Below the pieces are notes generated by a model. That model saw only the letters and a list, made by a program, of their open reading frames with translations, was not told the DNA's origin and did not search any database. Below, in pieces: positions 7,892 to 16,964 of a DNA stretch of 64,000 nt. The DNA is from Beijerinckiaceae bacterium (GTDB lineage: Bacteria > Pseudomonadota > Alphaproteobacteria > Rhizobiales > Beijerinckiaceae). The first letter of the stretch is position 1. Each line of letters starts with the position of its first letter. A program made the translations under genes and the position numbers. The stretch lies in assembly GCA_027531565.1 (NCBI GenBank), contig JAPZSB010000007.1:1-64000 (forward strand), given 5' to 3'.

Positions 7892-9036
7892 GGCAGGCTC
7901 CCTTGCGGCATGGGCACGGGGGCGAATTCCCCGCGCAGGGCTTCGTCGTGCTGGCCGACGGCCGGCACCGGGCCGAAACCCGGCTCGGTGGCGTCGGTCT
8001 CCACCGCCGGGGCGATCACCGTGACCGGCCCTTCCGGGGTCTCGTAGGTCACCGTCCGGAGCTGCGGATGGCCGATCAGGCCGTCAACCGTGTTGAGCAT
8101 CCCGAAGGCGATGCCGGCCTGTTCGAGGCGGCGCGCCATCCCGGCCCTGGGCTCGGGCGCGAAAAGGCTGGCGATCCGGGCATCAAGGCTGTCGCGGTTG
8201 GCCACGCGGGCCGGCATGGTGGCGTAACGCGGGTCGCTCGCCATTCCGGCATCGCCAAGCACCTCGGCGCAGAAGCGGGTCCATTCGCGCTCGTTCTGGA
8301 TCGAAAGCAGGATCTCGCCATCGGTGCAGGAAAACACGCCATAGGGCGCGATCGAGGGGTGTTTCAGCCCCGGCCGCGGCGGGATCGAGCCGCCATAGCG
8401 GCGCTGGAGATACGGCACGTTCATCCAGTCCGCCATGCCGCCGAAGAGCGAGACCTTGATCGACCGGCCCTGCCCCGTCCGTTCCCGGGCGAGCAGCGCC
8501 TGCAGGATGGCGGCATGGGCATTCATGCCGGCGGCGAGATCGCAGACCGACACCCCGACGCGGGCGGGCGCATCGGCATTGCCGGTGACCGAGCAGAGGC
8601 CGGTTTCCGCCTGGACCAGGAGGTCATAGGCCTTCATGTCGCGATAGGGGCCGGAATCGCCGTAGCCGGAAATCTCGCAGGTGATGAGGCGTGGATGGCG
8701 CCTGCGCAATGCGGGCACCGGAAAGCCGAGCCTGTCCATCGCACCGGGCGCGAGATTCTGCACGAGGATGTCCGCGCGGGCAATCATCGCGCCGAGCAGG
8801 GCCTTGTCGGCCTCCGCCTTGAGGTCAAGCCGGATCGATTCCTTGCCGCGGTTGAGCCAGACGAAATAGGTGCTGTTGCCGTTGACATGCCGGTCATAGC
8901 CACGCGCGAAATCCCCCTCGGGGCGCTCGATCTTGATCACCCGGGCACCGGCATCGGCGAGGCGCGCGGTGCAATACGGCGCAGCCACCGCCTGCTCGAC
9001 CGCGACGACGAGCATTCCCTCCAGATCTCTGGGCAC
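7888..9036 (-). CDS. CoA-transferase family III (CaiB/BaiF)
   Basis: A 382-residue family III CoA-transferase that moves CoA from a donor thioester to a carboxylic acid. The N-terminal block LEGMLVVAVEQ...APYCTARLADAGARVIKIE and the catalytic aspartate in KAYDLL (Asp138 from the chosen start) match the family. I chose the GTG at 9036 because homology begins there; an ATG at 9093 in the same frame would add 19 unlikely residues, although a strong AGGAGG lies between the two. It is the first gene of the catabolic cluster, 85 bases after acpS. That gap holds a short G5/C5 hairpin directly at the acpS stop and must contain any cluster promoter. Confidence 0.9.
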   Translation of the reverse strand: MPRDLEGMLVVAVEQAVAAPYCTARLADAGARVIKIERPEGDFARGYDRHVNGNSTYFVWLNRGKESIRLDLKAEADKALLGAMIARADILVQNLAPGAMDRLGFPVPALRRRHPRLITCEISGYGDSGPYRDMKAYDLLVQAETGLCSVTGNADAPARVGVSVCDLAAGMNAHAAILQALLARERTGQGRSIKVSLFGGMADWMNVPYLQRRYGGSIPPRPGLKHPSIAPYGVFSCTDGEILLSIQNEREWTRFCAEVLGDAGMASDPRYATMPARVANRDSLDARIASLFAPEPRAGMARRLEQAGIAFGMLNTVDGLIGHPQLRTVTYETPEGPVTVIAPAVETDATEPGFGPVPAVGQHDEALRGEFAPVPMPQGSLP

Positions 9037-9121
9037 GTTCCGATCCCGCTTTTCTGTTGGGTGCAGGTTCCTCCTCCCGCGCGAAAAGGGCAAGCCTGAA
9101 AGTGCAGGGGGGGCAGCCCCC

Positions 9122-9526
9122 TCAGCCCGCTTCCGGCACAGCCTCGATCACCACGAAGGCCTGCGCATAGGGCTTGTCGTCGGTGATGGTGAGATGGATC
9201 ACCGCGCGATGACCGGCCGGGGTGATCGCCTTCAGCCGCTCCAGCGCGCCGCCGGTGAGACGAAGGGAAGGCTGGCCGGACGACGCATTGACCACGCCCA
9301 TCTCGCGCCAGGCGATGCCCATGCGCAACCCGGTGCCAAGCGCCTTGGCGCAGGCCTCCTTCGCGGCGAAGCGCTTGGCATAGGTGGCCGCCCGCTCGAC
9401 GCGCTTCTCGGCGCGGGCGCGCTCGGCCTCGGTGAAGACGCGGGCGATGAAGCGCTCGCCAAACCGGTCCAGCGTGTCGGCGATCCGGTCGATATTGCAG
9501 AGATCGGCGCCGATCCCGATGATCAT
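9122..9526 (-). CDS. acpS: Holo-[acyl-carrier-protein] synthase
   Basis: A 134-residue AcpS that transfers 4'-phosphopantetheine from CoA to acyl carrier protein, activating fatty acid synthesis. Mg-binding Asp8 ([10 protein letters not shown]) and Glu57 ([11 protein letters not shown]) are in the expected places, and length is typical. The longer frame reaching upstream into pdxJ is spurious. The ATG at 9526 overlaps the pdxJ stop by four bases. In most Hyphomicrobiales acpS is followed by lepB-rnc-era; here the next gene is a catabolic CoA-transferase. Confidence 0.96.
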   Translation of the reverse strand: MIIGIGADLCNIDRIADTLDRFGERFIARVFTEAERARAEKRVERAATYAKRFAAKEACAKALGTGLRMGIAWREMGVVNASSGQPSLRLTGGALERLKAITPAGHRAVIHLTITDDKPYAQAFVVIEAVPEAG

Positions 9527-10320
9527 GCGTGGCCTTTCGGCCTCGGACCGAGATTGACATGCGGCGGCACGAGGCCGCGTCCGCGGTCCATGGCAAGCCG
9601 CATCGTGGCGATGGCCTGCGCGAGGCCGACGAAGATCGCCTCGCCCATCAGGAAATGGCCGATATTGAACTCGACGAATTCCGGCACCGAGGCAAGTTTC
9701 TCGGCGGTGTCGAAATCGAGGCCGTGGCCGGCATGGACCTCGAGCCCGGCCGCATGGGCGATGGCGGCGCCCTCGGCGAGGCGGCGGAACTCCGCCCCGG
9801 CCTTCGCCGCCTGGCCGGCCTCGACGGCATGGCACCAGGTGCCGGTGTGAAGCTCGACAATATCGGCGCCGAGATCGCGCGACATCTCGATCGGGGCACG
9901 GTCCGGCTCGATGAAGAGCGAGACGCGGATGCCGAGGGCCTTCAGCTCGGCGATATAGGGCCGGAGGTGATTGTGCTGGCCGACCACATCGAGCCCGCCC
10001 TCGGTGGTACGCTCCTCGCGCTTTTCCGGCACGAGGCAGCAGGCATGCGGGCGGATGCGCCCGGCAATGGCCAGCATTTCCGCCGTCGCCGCCATCTCGT
10101 AGTTGAGCGGCTTGGCAATGCCGGATTTCAGCGCTGCCATGTCCTCGTCGCGGATATGGCGGCGATCCTCGCGCAGATGCGCGGTGATGCCATCTGCCCC
10201 GGCGGCAATGGCCAGCAGGGCGGCGCGGACAGGGTCAGGCCGCGTGCCGCCGCGCGCGTTCCGGACCGTGGCGACGTGATCGATATTGACGCCGAGGCGG
10301 ATGCGATCCAGCGGCTGCAT
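9523..10320 (-). CDS. pdxJ: Pyridoxine 5'-phosphate synthase
   Basis: A 265-residue TIM-barrel enzyme condensing 1-deoxyxylulose 5-phosphate with 3-amino-2-oxopropyl phosphate to make pyridoxine 5'-phosphate (vitamin B6). Signatures are [17 protein letters not shown] near the N terminus, [16 protein letters not shown], and late GHGLDF and EFNIGH. Length is as expected. It lies three bases after pyrE and overlaps acpS by four, so the three are surely co-transcribed. Confidence 0.97.
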   Translation of the reverse strand: MQPLDRIRLGVNIDHVATVRNARGGTRPDPVRAALLAIAAGADGITAHLREDRRHIRDEDMAALKSGIAKPLNYEMAATAEMLAIAGRIRPHACCLVPEKREERTTEGGLDVVGQHNHLRPYIAELKALGIRVSLFIEPDRAPIEMSRDLGADIVELHTGTWCHAVEAGQAAKAGAEFRRLAEGAAIAHAAGLEVHAGHGLDFDTAEKLASVPEFVEFNIGHFLMGEAIFVGLAQAIATMRLAMDRGRGLVPPHVNLGPRPKGHA

Positions 10321-10323
10321 CGC

Positions 10324-10917
10324 TCAGGCCTTCGCGCCCTGGATACCGCGGCTGCCCGGCTTGACCGGCGGCAGGGCGGCGAGTTCCGGCGGCAATTCGC
10401 GCGGGTCGTAATCCGGCACGGCAAATTCGCACAGGGCGACCAACGGCACGCCGAGATCCGCCTTGCCGGCGGAGCGGTCGATCAGGCAGGCGGCGCCGAT
10501 GATCGTGCCCGGCTGGTCAGCCAGGGAGTTGATGCATTCGCGCGCCGAGAGGCCGGTGGTGATGATGTCCTCGATCACGAGAACCTTGTCGCCCGGCTCG
10601 ATGGCGAAGCCGCGGCGGAGCTGGAAATCGCCATCCTCACGCTCGACGAACAGGGCGCGGGCGCCCAGCGCGCGGGCGATCTCGTAACCCGGCACGATGC
10701 CGCCGATGGCCGGCGAGACGACGACATCGACCTTGCCGAACCGCGCCACGATCTTTTCGGCCAGCGCCCGGCAGAGCTTTTCCGTGCGGGCCGGGCTTTC
10801 GAAGACGCGCATCTTCTGGATGAAAAAGCCGGAACGCCGGCCCGAGGACAGGATGAAATGCCCTTCCAGCAAGGCTCCCGCTTCGCGGAAAACGGCCAGC
10901 ACCTCGTCCTTCGTCAT
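10324..10917 (-). CDS. pyrE: Orotate phosphoribosyltransferase
   Basis: A 197-residue enzyme that attaches orotate to PRPP to give orotidine 5'-phosphate in pyrimidine synthesis. The PRPP-binding loop [11 protein letters not shown] is at 112-122 and the [12 protein letters not shown] loop at about 21-32. Length is normal. It follows the thioesterase gene by 16 bases and precedes pdxJ by three. Confidence 0.96.
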   Translation of the reverse strand: MTKDEVLAVFREAGALLEGHFILSSGRRSGFFIQKMRVFESPARTEKLCRALAEKIVARFGKVDVVVSPAIGGIVPGYEIARALGARALFVEREDGDFQLRRGFAIEPGDKVLVIEDIITTGLSARECINSLADQPGTIIGAACLIDRSAGKADLGVPLVALCEFAVPDYDPRELPPELAALPPVKPGSRGIQGAKA

Positions 10918-10933
10918 CGTCTCGCTCCCGGCT

Positions 10934-11404
10934 TCAGCCCTTGGGAAAAATCATGCAGGTTTCGGAAGCATGGGCGTAGAGCTTTCCGCCCGAATCGACA
11001 AGCCTCGCCTCGCTGAGCGCGAGCGTCCGTCCGCGCTGGATGACCTTGCCCTCGCAGGAAAGGCGGCCGGTCTTGCCGACGAGGATCGGGCGGAGATAGT
11101 TCAGCTTCATCTCGACGCTGGTATAGCGTTCGCCTGCCGCCAGCGTGGCATGGACCGCGCAGGCCAGGGCCGAATCGAGGATCGTCGCCGCCCAGCCGCC
11201 ATGGACCGTCCCCGCCGGGTTGAGATGCGCCTCGAGCGGCGTTCCGGCGAAAAGCACGCGGCCCTCCTCCGCCTCGATCAGGTCGAAATTCAGCGTCCCG
11301 GCCATGGGCGGAGCCGGCAGGTCGCCGGCGATCATCGCGCGGAGGGTGTCGAGGCCCGACAGGCGATCGAACGTGTCGGGCGGGAGCGGGGCGTAGCGGG
11401 ACAT
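10934..11404 (-). CDS. PaaI-like hot-dog thioesterase
   Basis: About 156 residues with a single hot-dog domain. The family signature [20 protein letters not shown] contains the Gly-Gly helix start and the acidic residue used by PaaI/HGG thioesterases, so it should hydrolyse an acyl- or aryl-CoA ester. The ATG at 11404 has GGA a few bases upstream; an ATG at 11410 is equally possible, and the longer frame to 11464 is unlikely. It lies between rsh (66 bases) and pyrE (16 bases) in the housekeeping run. The natural substrate is unknown. Confidence 0.85.
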   Translation of the reverse strand: MSRYAPLPPDTFDRLSGLDTLRAMIAGDLPAPPMAGTLNFDLIEAEEGRVLFAGTPLEAHLNPAGTVHGGWAATILDSALACAVHATLAAGERYTSVEMKLNYLRPILVGKTGRLSCEGKVIQRGRTLALSEARLVDSGGKLYAHASETCMIFPKG

Positions 11405-11470
11405 GGGCATTCCGGGGCGGGGTTCGGCTTCCGGCGAGTGTCGATGCGGGTGGGCTGCGGTCAAGCCCCC

Positions 11471-13663
11471 TCACCCGATGACGCGCTCGACATTCGCCAC
11501 CAGCGGCTTGGCGCGCAGTTCCGAGATGATCGCCGTGAGATGCTTCAGATCCCAGACCTCGATATCGAGGATCATCTCGCGGAAATCCGCCGTTTTCGCC
11601 CGCATGGCGATATTGTCGATATTGGCATCGGTATCGGCGATGACGCGCGCGATCTCCGCCAGACTGCCCGGCTCGTTGATGACGGAAACCACGAGTTGCG
11701 CGCCGAAGCGGCGGGGATCGTGCTCGTCCACATCCCAGCGGACATCGAGCCAGCGCCAGGGCTCCTCGTCATAGGCCACGAGGGCGGGCGACTGGATCGG
11801 ATAGATGGTGATGCCCTCGCCGGGCGTCAGGATGCCGACGATGCGATCGCCCGGCACGGCCCCGCCATTGGGGGCAAAGCGCACCGGAAGGTCATCCGAG
11901 AGGCCGCGGATGGGAATCGAACCGCTGTTGCTTTCCTGGCCCGGCACCTTGAACTTGAGCTTCTCGGCCCCCTGGACGCCGAACCAGCCGGCGCCCGTGC
12001 CCGGGGCGGCCGCCTTGGAGACTTCCTCGCGGAAATCCGGGAAGACCGCCTTGACCACATCGCCGGAATACATCTCGCCACGTCCGACCGCCGTCAGGAC
12101 ATCGTCGAGCGTGGCACGGGCGAGGCGCGGCAAGGCGGCAAGTAGCTTCTCTTCCGAGAAGGTCTTGCCCGCCCGGGCGAAAGCGCGCTCGACGATGCGG
12201 CGGCCAAGGCCGACAAACTGCTTGCGCACGGCCTCGCGCGTGGCCCGCCGGATGGCCGCCCGCGCCTTGCCGGTCACGACGAGGCTTTCCCATGCGGCCG
12301 GCGGAACCTGACCCTCGGTGGTCAGGATCTCGACCTCGTCGCCATTCTGCAATTCGGAGATGAGCGGCGAGTTGCGGCCATTGATCCGGCAGCCCACGGC
12401 ATTGTTGCCGATATCGGTATGAACCGCATAGGCGAAGTCGATGGGCGTGGCACCGCGCGGCAGGGCGATGAGCAGGCCCTTGGGCGTGAAGCAGAAGACC
12501 TGGTCCTGGAACAGTTCGAGCTTGGTATGCTCGAGGAATTCTTCCGGGTTGTCGCCCTCGGCCAGCAATTCGATCGTCCGCCGGAGCCAGCGATAGGCGT
12601 TCGACTCGCCGCCACCATTCGCCTGCGAGCCGTTCTCCTTGTAGGCGGCATGCGCGGCAATGCCGAATTCCGCCACCGCATCCATCTCGCGCGTGCGGAT
12701 CTGCAGCTCGACACGCTGGTGCTTGGGGCCGACCACGGTGGTGTGGATGGAGCGGTAATCGTTCTGCTTCGGCGTGGAGATGTAATCCTTGAAGCGCCCG
12801 GGCACGAAGGGCCAGGCCTGGTGGATGATGCCCAGAGCGCGGTAGCAATCCTCGGCGGTGCCGACGATCACGCGGAAGCCGAACACATCCGACAATTGCT
12901 CGAAGGAGATGCTCTTGCGCTCCATCTTGCGCCAGATCGAATAGACACGCTTCTCGCGGCCCTTGATCTCGCCGATGATGGAATTGGCGAGGAGCTTGGC
13001 CTTGAGGTCGCGCTCGATCAGCTCGATCAGGCCGCCGGCCCGCTCGCGCAGGGATTGCAGGCGCCGCGTCATCATCAGATGCGCATCCGGCATCAGCACG
13101 CGGAAGCAGATATCCTCCAGCTCGTCGCGCATGTCCTGCATGCCGATCCGGCCGGCGAGCGGGGCATAGATTTCCAGCGTTTCCTCGGCAATCCGGGCGC
13201 GCTTGTCCGGCGGCACGAAATGCAGGGTGCGCATGTTGTGGAGCCGGTCCGCCAGCTTGACGAGCAGCACGCGGGCATCGGCCGCCACGGCCAGCAGAAG
13301 CTTGCGGAGATTCTCGGCCTGCGCGGCCTTTTTCGAGACGAGGTCGAGCTTCTTGATCTTGGTCAGGCCATCGACCAGATCCGCGATATTCTCGCCGAAG
13401 CGGTTGGCGATGTCCTCGCGCGTCGTGCCGGTATCCTCGATCGTGTCATGCAGGATCGCGGCGGCGATCGTCTGGTCGTCGACATGGAGATCGGTGAGGA
13501 TGGCGGCGACTTCGAGCGGATGCGAGAAATAGGGATCGCCCGAGGCACGCTTCTGGCTGCCATGCGCGCGCATGGCATAGACATAGGCGCGGTTCAGCAG
13601 ATCCTCGTTTGCCTCCGGGTGATAGCGCTTGACCCGCTCGACGAGTTCGAATTGCCGCATCAT
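11471..13663 (-). CDS. rsh: Bifunctional (p)ppGpp synthetase/hydrolase Rsh
   Basis: A 730-residue long RelA/SpoT homologue controlling the stringent response. In order: HD hydrolase domain (His48 in FSHP, HD at 72-73 in ILHDTIEDT), RelA-type synthetase domain (SDVFGFRVIV, then KDYISTPKQNDYRSIHT, about 255-310), TGS domain (about 385-445), a helical/zinc-finger-like linker, and C-terminal ACT domain (about 650-725). Both hydrolase and synthetase motifs look intact, as expected for the single Rsh of alphaproteobacteria. It lies downstream of rpoZ but is separated from it by a rho-independent terminator, so it must use its own promoter or read-through. Confidence 0.96.
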   Translation of the reverse strand: MMRQFELVERVKRYHPEANEDLLNRAYVYAMRAHGSQKRASGDPYFSHPLEVAAILTDLHVDDQTIAAAILHDTIEDTGTTREDIANRFGENIADLVDGLTKIKKLDLVSKKAAQAENLRKLLLAVAADARVLLVKLADRLHNMRTLHFVPPDKRARIAEETLEIYAPLAGRIGMQDMRDELEDICFRVLMPDAHLMMTRRLQSLRERAGGLIELIERDLKAKLLANSIIGEIKGREKRVYSIWRKMERKSISFEQLSDVFGFRVIVGTAEDCYRALGIIHQAWPFVPGRFKDYISTPKQNDYRSIHTTVVGPKHQRVELQIRTREMDAVAEFGIAAHAAYKENGSQANGGGESNAYRWLRRTIELLAEGDNPEEFLEHTKLELFQDQVFCFTPKGLLIALPRGATPIDFAYAVHTDIGNNAVGCRINGRNSPLISELQNGDEVEILTTEGQVPPAAWESLVVTGKARAAIRRATREAVRKQFVGLGRRIVERAFARAGKTFSEEKLLAALPRLARATLDDVLTAVGRGEMYSGDVVKAVFPDFREEVSKAAAPGTGAGWFGVQGAEKLKFKVPGQESNSGSIPIRGLSDDLPVRFAPNGGAVPGDRIVGILTPGEGITIYPIQSPALVAYDEEPWRWLDVRWDVDEHDPRRFGAQLVVSVINEPGSLAEIARVIADTDANIDNIAMRAKTADFREMILDIEVWDLKHLTAIISELRAKPLVANVERVIG

Positions 13664-13696
13664 GCGCGGATCAGCCTGCTTTCGGCGCCGGAAATC

Positions 13697-13727
13697 AAAA
13701 AAGGCGGCCGGAATTCCGCACCGCCTT
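13697..13727 (-). terminator. Rho-independent terminator of rpoZ
   Basis: On the minus strand the seven-base stem AAGGCGG/CCGCCTT (13727-13721 with 13707-13701) is followed directly by a run of Ts (13702-13697). It starts about 50 bases after the rpoZ stop and lies before the rsh start. Confidence 0.85.
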
Positions 13728-13779
13728 CCTGCAGTATGCCGTCATTCCGCCGCAACGCAACCCGCGCGGCGAGGAAAGC

Positions 13780-14178
13780 TCAGTCTTCGTCGTCGGATTC
13801 CGTCGGCGGAACGAGGCCATCGAGGCCGCGCAGCAGATCTTCCTCGGACATGCGGTCGAACGTGACCTCGCTGTCATCGACTTCCGACACCGCCATCTTG
13901 GCCGGGGCACCCGGCAGGCGCGGCACGGCTTCCGGCTCCGGCTCGTCGACCTCGACGAATTTCTGGAGCGAGTGGATGAAGTCTTCCTTCAGGTCGCCGG
14001 GGGCGAGGCGCTCGTCCGCGATCTCGCGGAGGGCCACCACGGGGTTCTTGTCGCGATCGCGCTGCACGAGCGGCGACGCGCCGCTGGAGAGCATGCGCGC
14101 CCGGTGGCTGGCCAGAAGCACCAGCTCGAAGCGGTTTTCAACCTTGTCGACGCAATCTTCGACAGTGACGCGAGCCAT
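13780..14178 (-). CDS. rpoZ: DNA-directed RNA polymerase omega subunit
   Basis: A 132-residue RpoZ that helps assemble RNA polymerase through beta-prime. The N-terminal [28 protein letters not shown] block and [10 protein letters not shown] are diagnostic. The acidic C-terminal tail ending in ESDDED is typical of alphaproteobacterial omega. A ribosome-binding AGGAG lies 11 bases before the ATG. It is divergent from the NYN gene and ends at a clear terminator. Confidence 0.96.
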   Translation of the reverse strand: MARVTVEDCVDKVENRFELVLLASHRARMLSSGASPLVQRDRDKNPVVALREIADERLAPGDLKEDFIHSLQKFVEVDEPEPEAVPRLPGAPAKMAVSEVDDSEVTFDRMSEEDLLRGLDGLVPPTESDDED

Positions 14179-14543
14179 GTCTCACGCACTCCTTTTCCAG
14201 AAAATCCCAGAAGAGCGTGCCTGTTACACCATCCGGCCCGGCCCTTCAACCTCGAATCGCCCCCGGATCGCGGTGTACCGGCGCCGCGCCAACACCTATC
14301 CAATGTAACTAAATTGCATCATCATTGTTTGGGATGACATTTTGGATCAACTGTGTCATCAACCTTTCATGCTGCCGCGAGAGACGTGAGCGTGCCTCAC
14401 TGCCCTCGCCATTGCCTAACCAGACTTCGAATTTCCATTAATTCCAACATGTTAGCCAAACCCTATTTCGACGTCGCCCATCTTTTCGATCATGAATTGA
14501 GAAACGACCGCGAAGCGGGATGGCTCGCCGCCAGGACAGCAGA
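14179..14543. promoter_or_regulatory. Divergent rpoZ/NYN intergenic region with a 7-bp inverted repeat
   Basis: This 365-base gap must hold the promoters of rpoZ (leftward) and of the NYN/UDG pair (rightward). Its centre (about 14300-14480) is clearly richer in A and T than the surroundings. An inverted repeat GATGACA (14333-14339) and TGTCATC (14354-14360), separated by 14 bases, is a possible operator or hairpin. I could not assign convincing -35/-10 pairs, and no gene is visible. Confidence 0.45.
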
Positions 14544-15206
14544 ATGAACCAGACCGAACGAATCGCCCTCTTCATTGACGGGGCCAATCTCTACGCGACC
14601 TCGAAGACGCTCGGGTTCGATATCGATTACCGGCGACTGCTCAAGGAATACAACACCCGCGGCTACCTCGTCCGCGCGTTCTATTACACGGCGCTGATCG
14701 AGGATCAGGAATATTCCTCGATCCGGCCGCTGATCGACTGGCTCGATTACAACGGCTATTCGGTGGTCACCAAGCCGGTGAAGGAATTCACCGATGCGAT
14801 GGGCCGCCGCAAGGTCAAGGGCAACATGGATATCGAGCTGGCCATCGATGCGATGGAGCTCGCGCCCTTCATCGATCACATGGTGCTGTTCTCCGGCGAC
14901 GGCGATTTCCGCAGCCTTGTCGAGGCGATGCAGCGCAAGGGTGTCCGCGTCACCGTGATCTCGACCGTGGCCACCCAGCCGCCGATGGTCGCCGATGACC
15001 TGCGCCGGCAGGCCGATATCTTCCTCGATCTTGCCGATCTCCAGGGCAAGATCGGGCGGGATCCGGGTGAACGGACGCAGCGCGAGCTTCGCCCCGAGGG
15101 CCGCGAGCCGCGGGTCGAAGGCCGCCCGGCCGAGCCCCGTTCGGCGATGCCCTCCTTCATCGAGCGGCCCGTCGGCACGCGCGTCAAGGAACGTGATGAA
15201 GGCTGA
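14544..15206 (+). CDS. NYN domain (LabA/DUF88) putative ribonuclease
   Basis: A 220-residue PIN-like NYN domain protein. The acidic catalytic set is visible: Asp12 in FIDGANLY, Asp96 in KGNMDIELAID, and Asp119/Asp121 in FSGDGDF. It should therefore bind a metal ion and cleave RNA. From about 165 the chain becomes an Arg/Glu/Pro-rich tail, likely disordered and possibly nucleic-acid binding. An in-frame ATG at 14520 exists, but similarity starts at 14544. It overlaps the uracil-DNA glycosylase gene by 11 bases. NYN proteins occupy this place near smpB and rpoZ in many Hyphomicrobiales; the RNA target is unknown. Confidence 0.88.
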   Translation: MNQTERIALFIDGANLYATSKTLGFDIDYRRLLKEYNTRGYLVRAFYYTALIEDQEYSSIRPLIDWLDYNGYSVVTKPVKEFTDAMGRRKVKGNMDIELAIDAMELAPFIDHMVLFSGDGDFRSLVEAMQRKGVRVTVISTVATQPPMVADDLRRQADIFLDLADLQGKIGRDPGERTQRELRPEGREPRVEGRPAEPRSAMPSFIERPVGTRVKERDEG

Positions 15207-15825
15207 GCCGGGGCGGGACTGCCCGCTCTGCCCCCGGCTTGTCGCGTTCCGCGAGGAATGGCGCGCGCGCGAGCCGGGCTGGCACAATGCGCCGGTGCCG
15301 AGTTTCGGCCCGCGCGAGGCCCGGCTGCTTGTCGTCGGCCTCGCGCCCGGTTTGCGCGGCGCCAATGCGACGGGCCGGCCCTTTACCGGCGATTATGCCG
15401 GCGACCTGCTCTATGCGACACTCGGCGAATTCGGTTTCGCGCAGGGCGATTATGCCGAATCACCGGATGACGGGCTGAGCCTCGTCGATTGCCGGATCAC
15501 CAATGCCGTCCGCTGCGTGCCGCCGGAAAACAAGCCGGTCGGGGCGGAAATCGGCTCCTGCCGGCCTTTCCTTGCCGCCACGCTCGCCGGGATGGACCGG
15601 CTCCAGGCCATCCTCGCGCTTGGAAAGATCGCGCATGATTCAGTGCTGCGGGCGCTGGAGGTTCCGGTCGCGCGCGTGCCGTTCCGCCATGGCGGAAAGG
15701 TGCCGCTCGGACGGGTGACGTTGTTCTCCAGCTATCATTGCTCGCGCTACAACACGAATACCGGCCGGCTGACCGAGCCGATGTTCCGCGCGGTCTTCGC
15801 CGAGATCCGGCAGGCACTCGGCTGA
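15196..15825 (+). CDS. Family 5 (UdgB-type) uracil-DNA glycosylase
   Basis: A 209-residue DNA repair enzyme removing uracil or other deaminated bases. Motif A reads GLAPGLRGANATGRPFTGD (48-66), as in the UDGb family that lacks the usual catalytic Asp/Asn. The second motif is SYHCSRYNTNTGRLT with His181. Cys9, Cys12, Cys107 and Cys122 should bind a 4Fe-4S cluster. The GTG at 15193 directly precedes the ATG and could also be used. Its 5' end lies inside the NYN gene, so the two are translationally coupled. Confidence 0.92.
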   Translation: MKAEPGRDCPLCPRLVAFREEWRAREPGWHNAPVPSFGPREARLLVVGLAPGLRGANATGRPFTGDYAGDLLYATLGEFGFAQGDYAESPDDGLSLVDCRITNAVRCVPPENKPVGAEIGSCRPFLAATLAGMDRLQAILALGKIAHDSVLRALEVPVARVPFRHGGKVPLGRVTLFSSYHCSRYNTNTGRLTEPMFRAVFAEIRQALG

Positions 15826-15838
15826 ACGGCCGGCGGGC

Positions 15839-16312
15839 TCAGCCGCGATCGCGCAGGAGCCGGCCCTGCTCGCGCTTCCAGTCCCGCGCCTTCTCGGTCT
15901 CGCGCTTGTCATGCAGCTTCTTGCCGCGTGCCAGCGCGATCTCGACCTTGGCGCGGCCCTTCTCGTTGAAATAGACCTTGAGTGGCACGATCGTCATGCC
16001 TTCCCGCTCGACGGCGATGGCCAGCCGGTTCATCTGCTTGCGCTGGAGCAGCAGTTTCCGCGGGCGCTTCGGCTCGTGGTTGAAGCGGTTCGCCTGCAGG
16101 TATTCCGGGATATAGGAGTTGACGAGATACAGCTCGCCGTCATCGATCTCGGCATAGGACTCGCCGATCGTGGCCTTGCCGCCGCGCAGCGACTTGACCT
16201 CGGTGCCCGTGAGCACAAGGCCGGCCTCGTAGGTATCGAGGATCTCGTAATTGAAGCGCGCCTTCCGGTTATCCGCCGCGATCCGGTAGCGGGCCTCGTC
16301 GCGCCCGGTCAT
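15839..16312 (-). CDS. smpB: SsrA-binding protein
   Basis: A 157-residue SmpB, partner of tmRNA in ribosome rescue. The N-terminal [14 protein letters not shown], central [21 protein letters not shown] and the C-terminal basic tail [19 protein letters not shown] are diagnostic. No ssrA gene is seen in this window. The start overlaps the stop of the PaiB-like gene by four bases. Confidence 0.97.
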   Translation of the reverse strand: MTGRDEARYRIAADNRKARFNYEILDTYEAGLVLTGTEVKSLRGGKATIGESYAEIDDGELYLVNSYIPEYLQANRFNHEPKRPRKLLLQRKQMNRLAIAVEREGMTIVPLKVYFNEKGRAKVEIALARGKKLHDKRETEKARDWKREQGRLLRDRG

Positions 16313-16956
16313 GATGCGGTCTTTCCGCCGCGCTGGCGCATCGTCTCCGCCATCGCCGGGCCGGCAGGATCGGCCTCGGCGGCAAGGCCGGACATCACGC
16401 CGTCATGATCGGCGGCCTGCCGGTTCTGGCTGAGCTTGTATTTGCCGGAGATCTCGCCGATCTCGATCTCGATGCCGACAATGCCGCGCATCTGCGCCTC
16501 GATGAAGGGTTCCGGCGCATCCGAGACGTGCCACGGCTCCGGACGCGTGCCCTCTTCCTGGGCCGTCAGCGCGGAGATCTGCTCCATCAGGAAGGCCGGA
16601 TCATCCCTGATGATTGCCCGGCCGCGCACCTGCACCATCATGTAGTTCCAGGTCGGCACGACCTTGCCGTGCTCGCGCTTGCTCGCATACCAGGACGGCG
16701 TGATGTAGTGCTCGTGCCCCTGGAACACGACCAGAGTCTCCGGCGCCTCGGCCAGAGCCCGCCATTGCGGGTTGGGCCGGGCGAGATGCGCGCGCAGGCA
16801 GGCGGTGCCATCGGGCCGCTCCTGCACGAGGAACGGGATCGGGTTGGCCATCAGCCCCGCAGCACCGCCCGAGACGAGGATGCCGAGGGGATGCGCGCGG
16901 ATCAGCGCGAACATCTCCGCCCGGTCCTCGATCCTGAAATGGGGCGGCTGGTACAT
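16309..16956 (-). CDS. PaiB family FMN-binding split-barrel protein
   Basis: A 215-residue relative of Bacillus PaiB. Signatures are MYQPPHF at the N terminus, HPLGILVS...[19 protein letters not shown] and the long conserved run around [13 protein letters not shown] and VPTWNY. The family is described as FMN-binding negative regulators of sporulation and protease genes in Bacillus; in proteobacteria the role is not established. It lies between dapA (8 bases) and smpB (overlap), so it is part of the housekeeping transcript. Confidence 0.9.
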   Translation of the reverse strand: MYQPPHFRIEDRAEMFALIRAHPLGILVSGGAAGLMANPIPFLVQERPDGTACLRAHLARPNPQWRALAEAPETLVVFQGHEHYITPSWYASKREHGKVVPTWNYMMVQVRGRAIIRDDPAFLMEQISALTAQEEGTRPEPWHVSDAPEPFIEAQMRGIVGIEIEIGEISGKYKLSQNRQAADHDGVMSGLAAEADPAGPAMAETMRQRGGKTAS

Positions 16957-16964
16957 GACGTCGC

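Noticed and set aside
9104-9121. G5/C5 hairpin at the acpS stop as a terminator
   Set aside because: The loop is about three bases and no T-run follows on the minus strand, so I only mention it as a possible weak structure.
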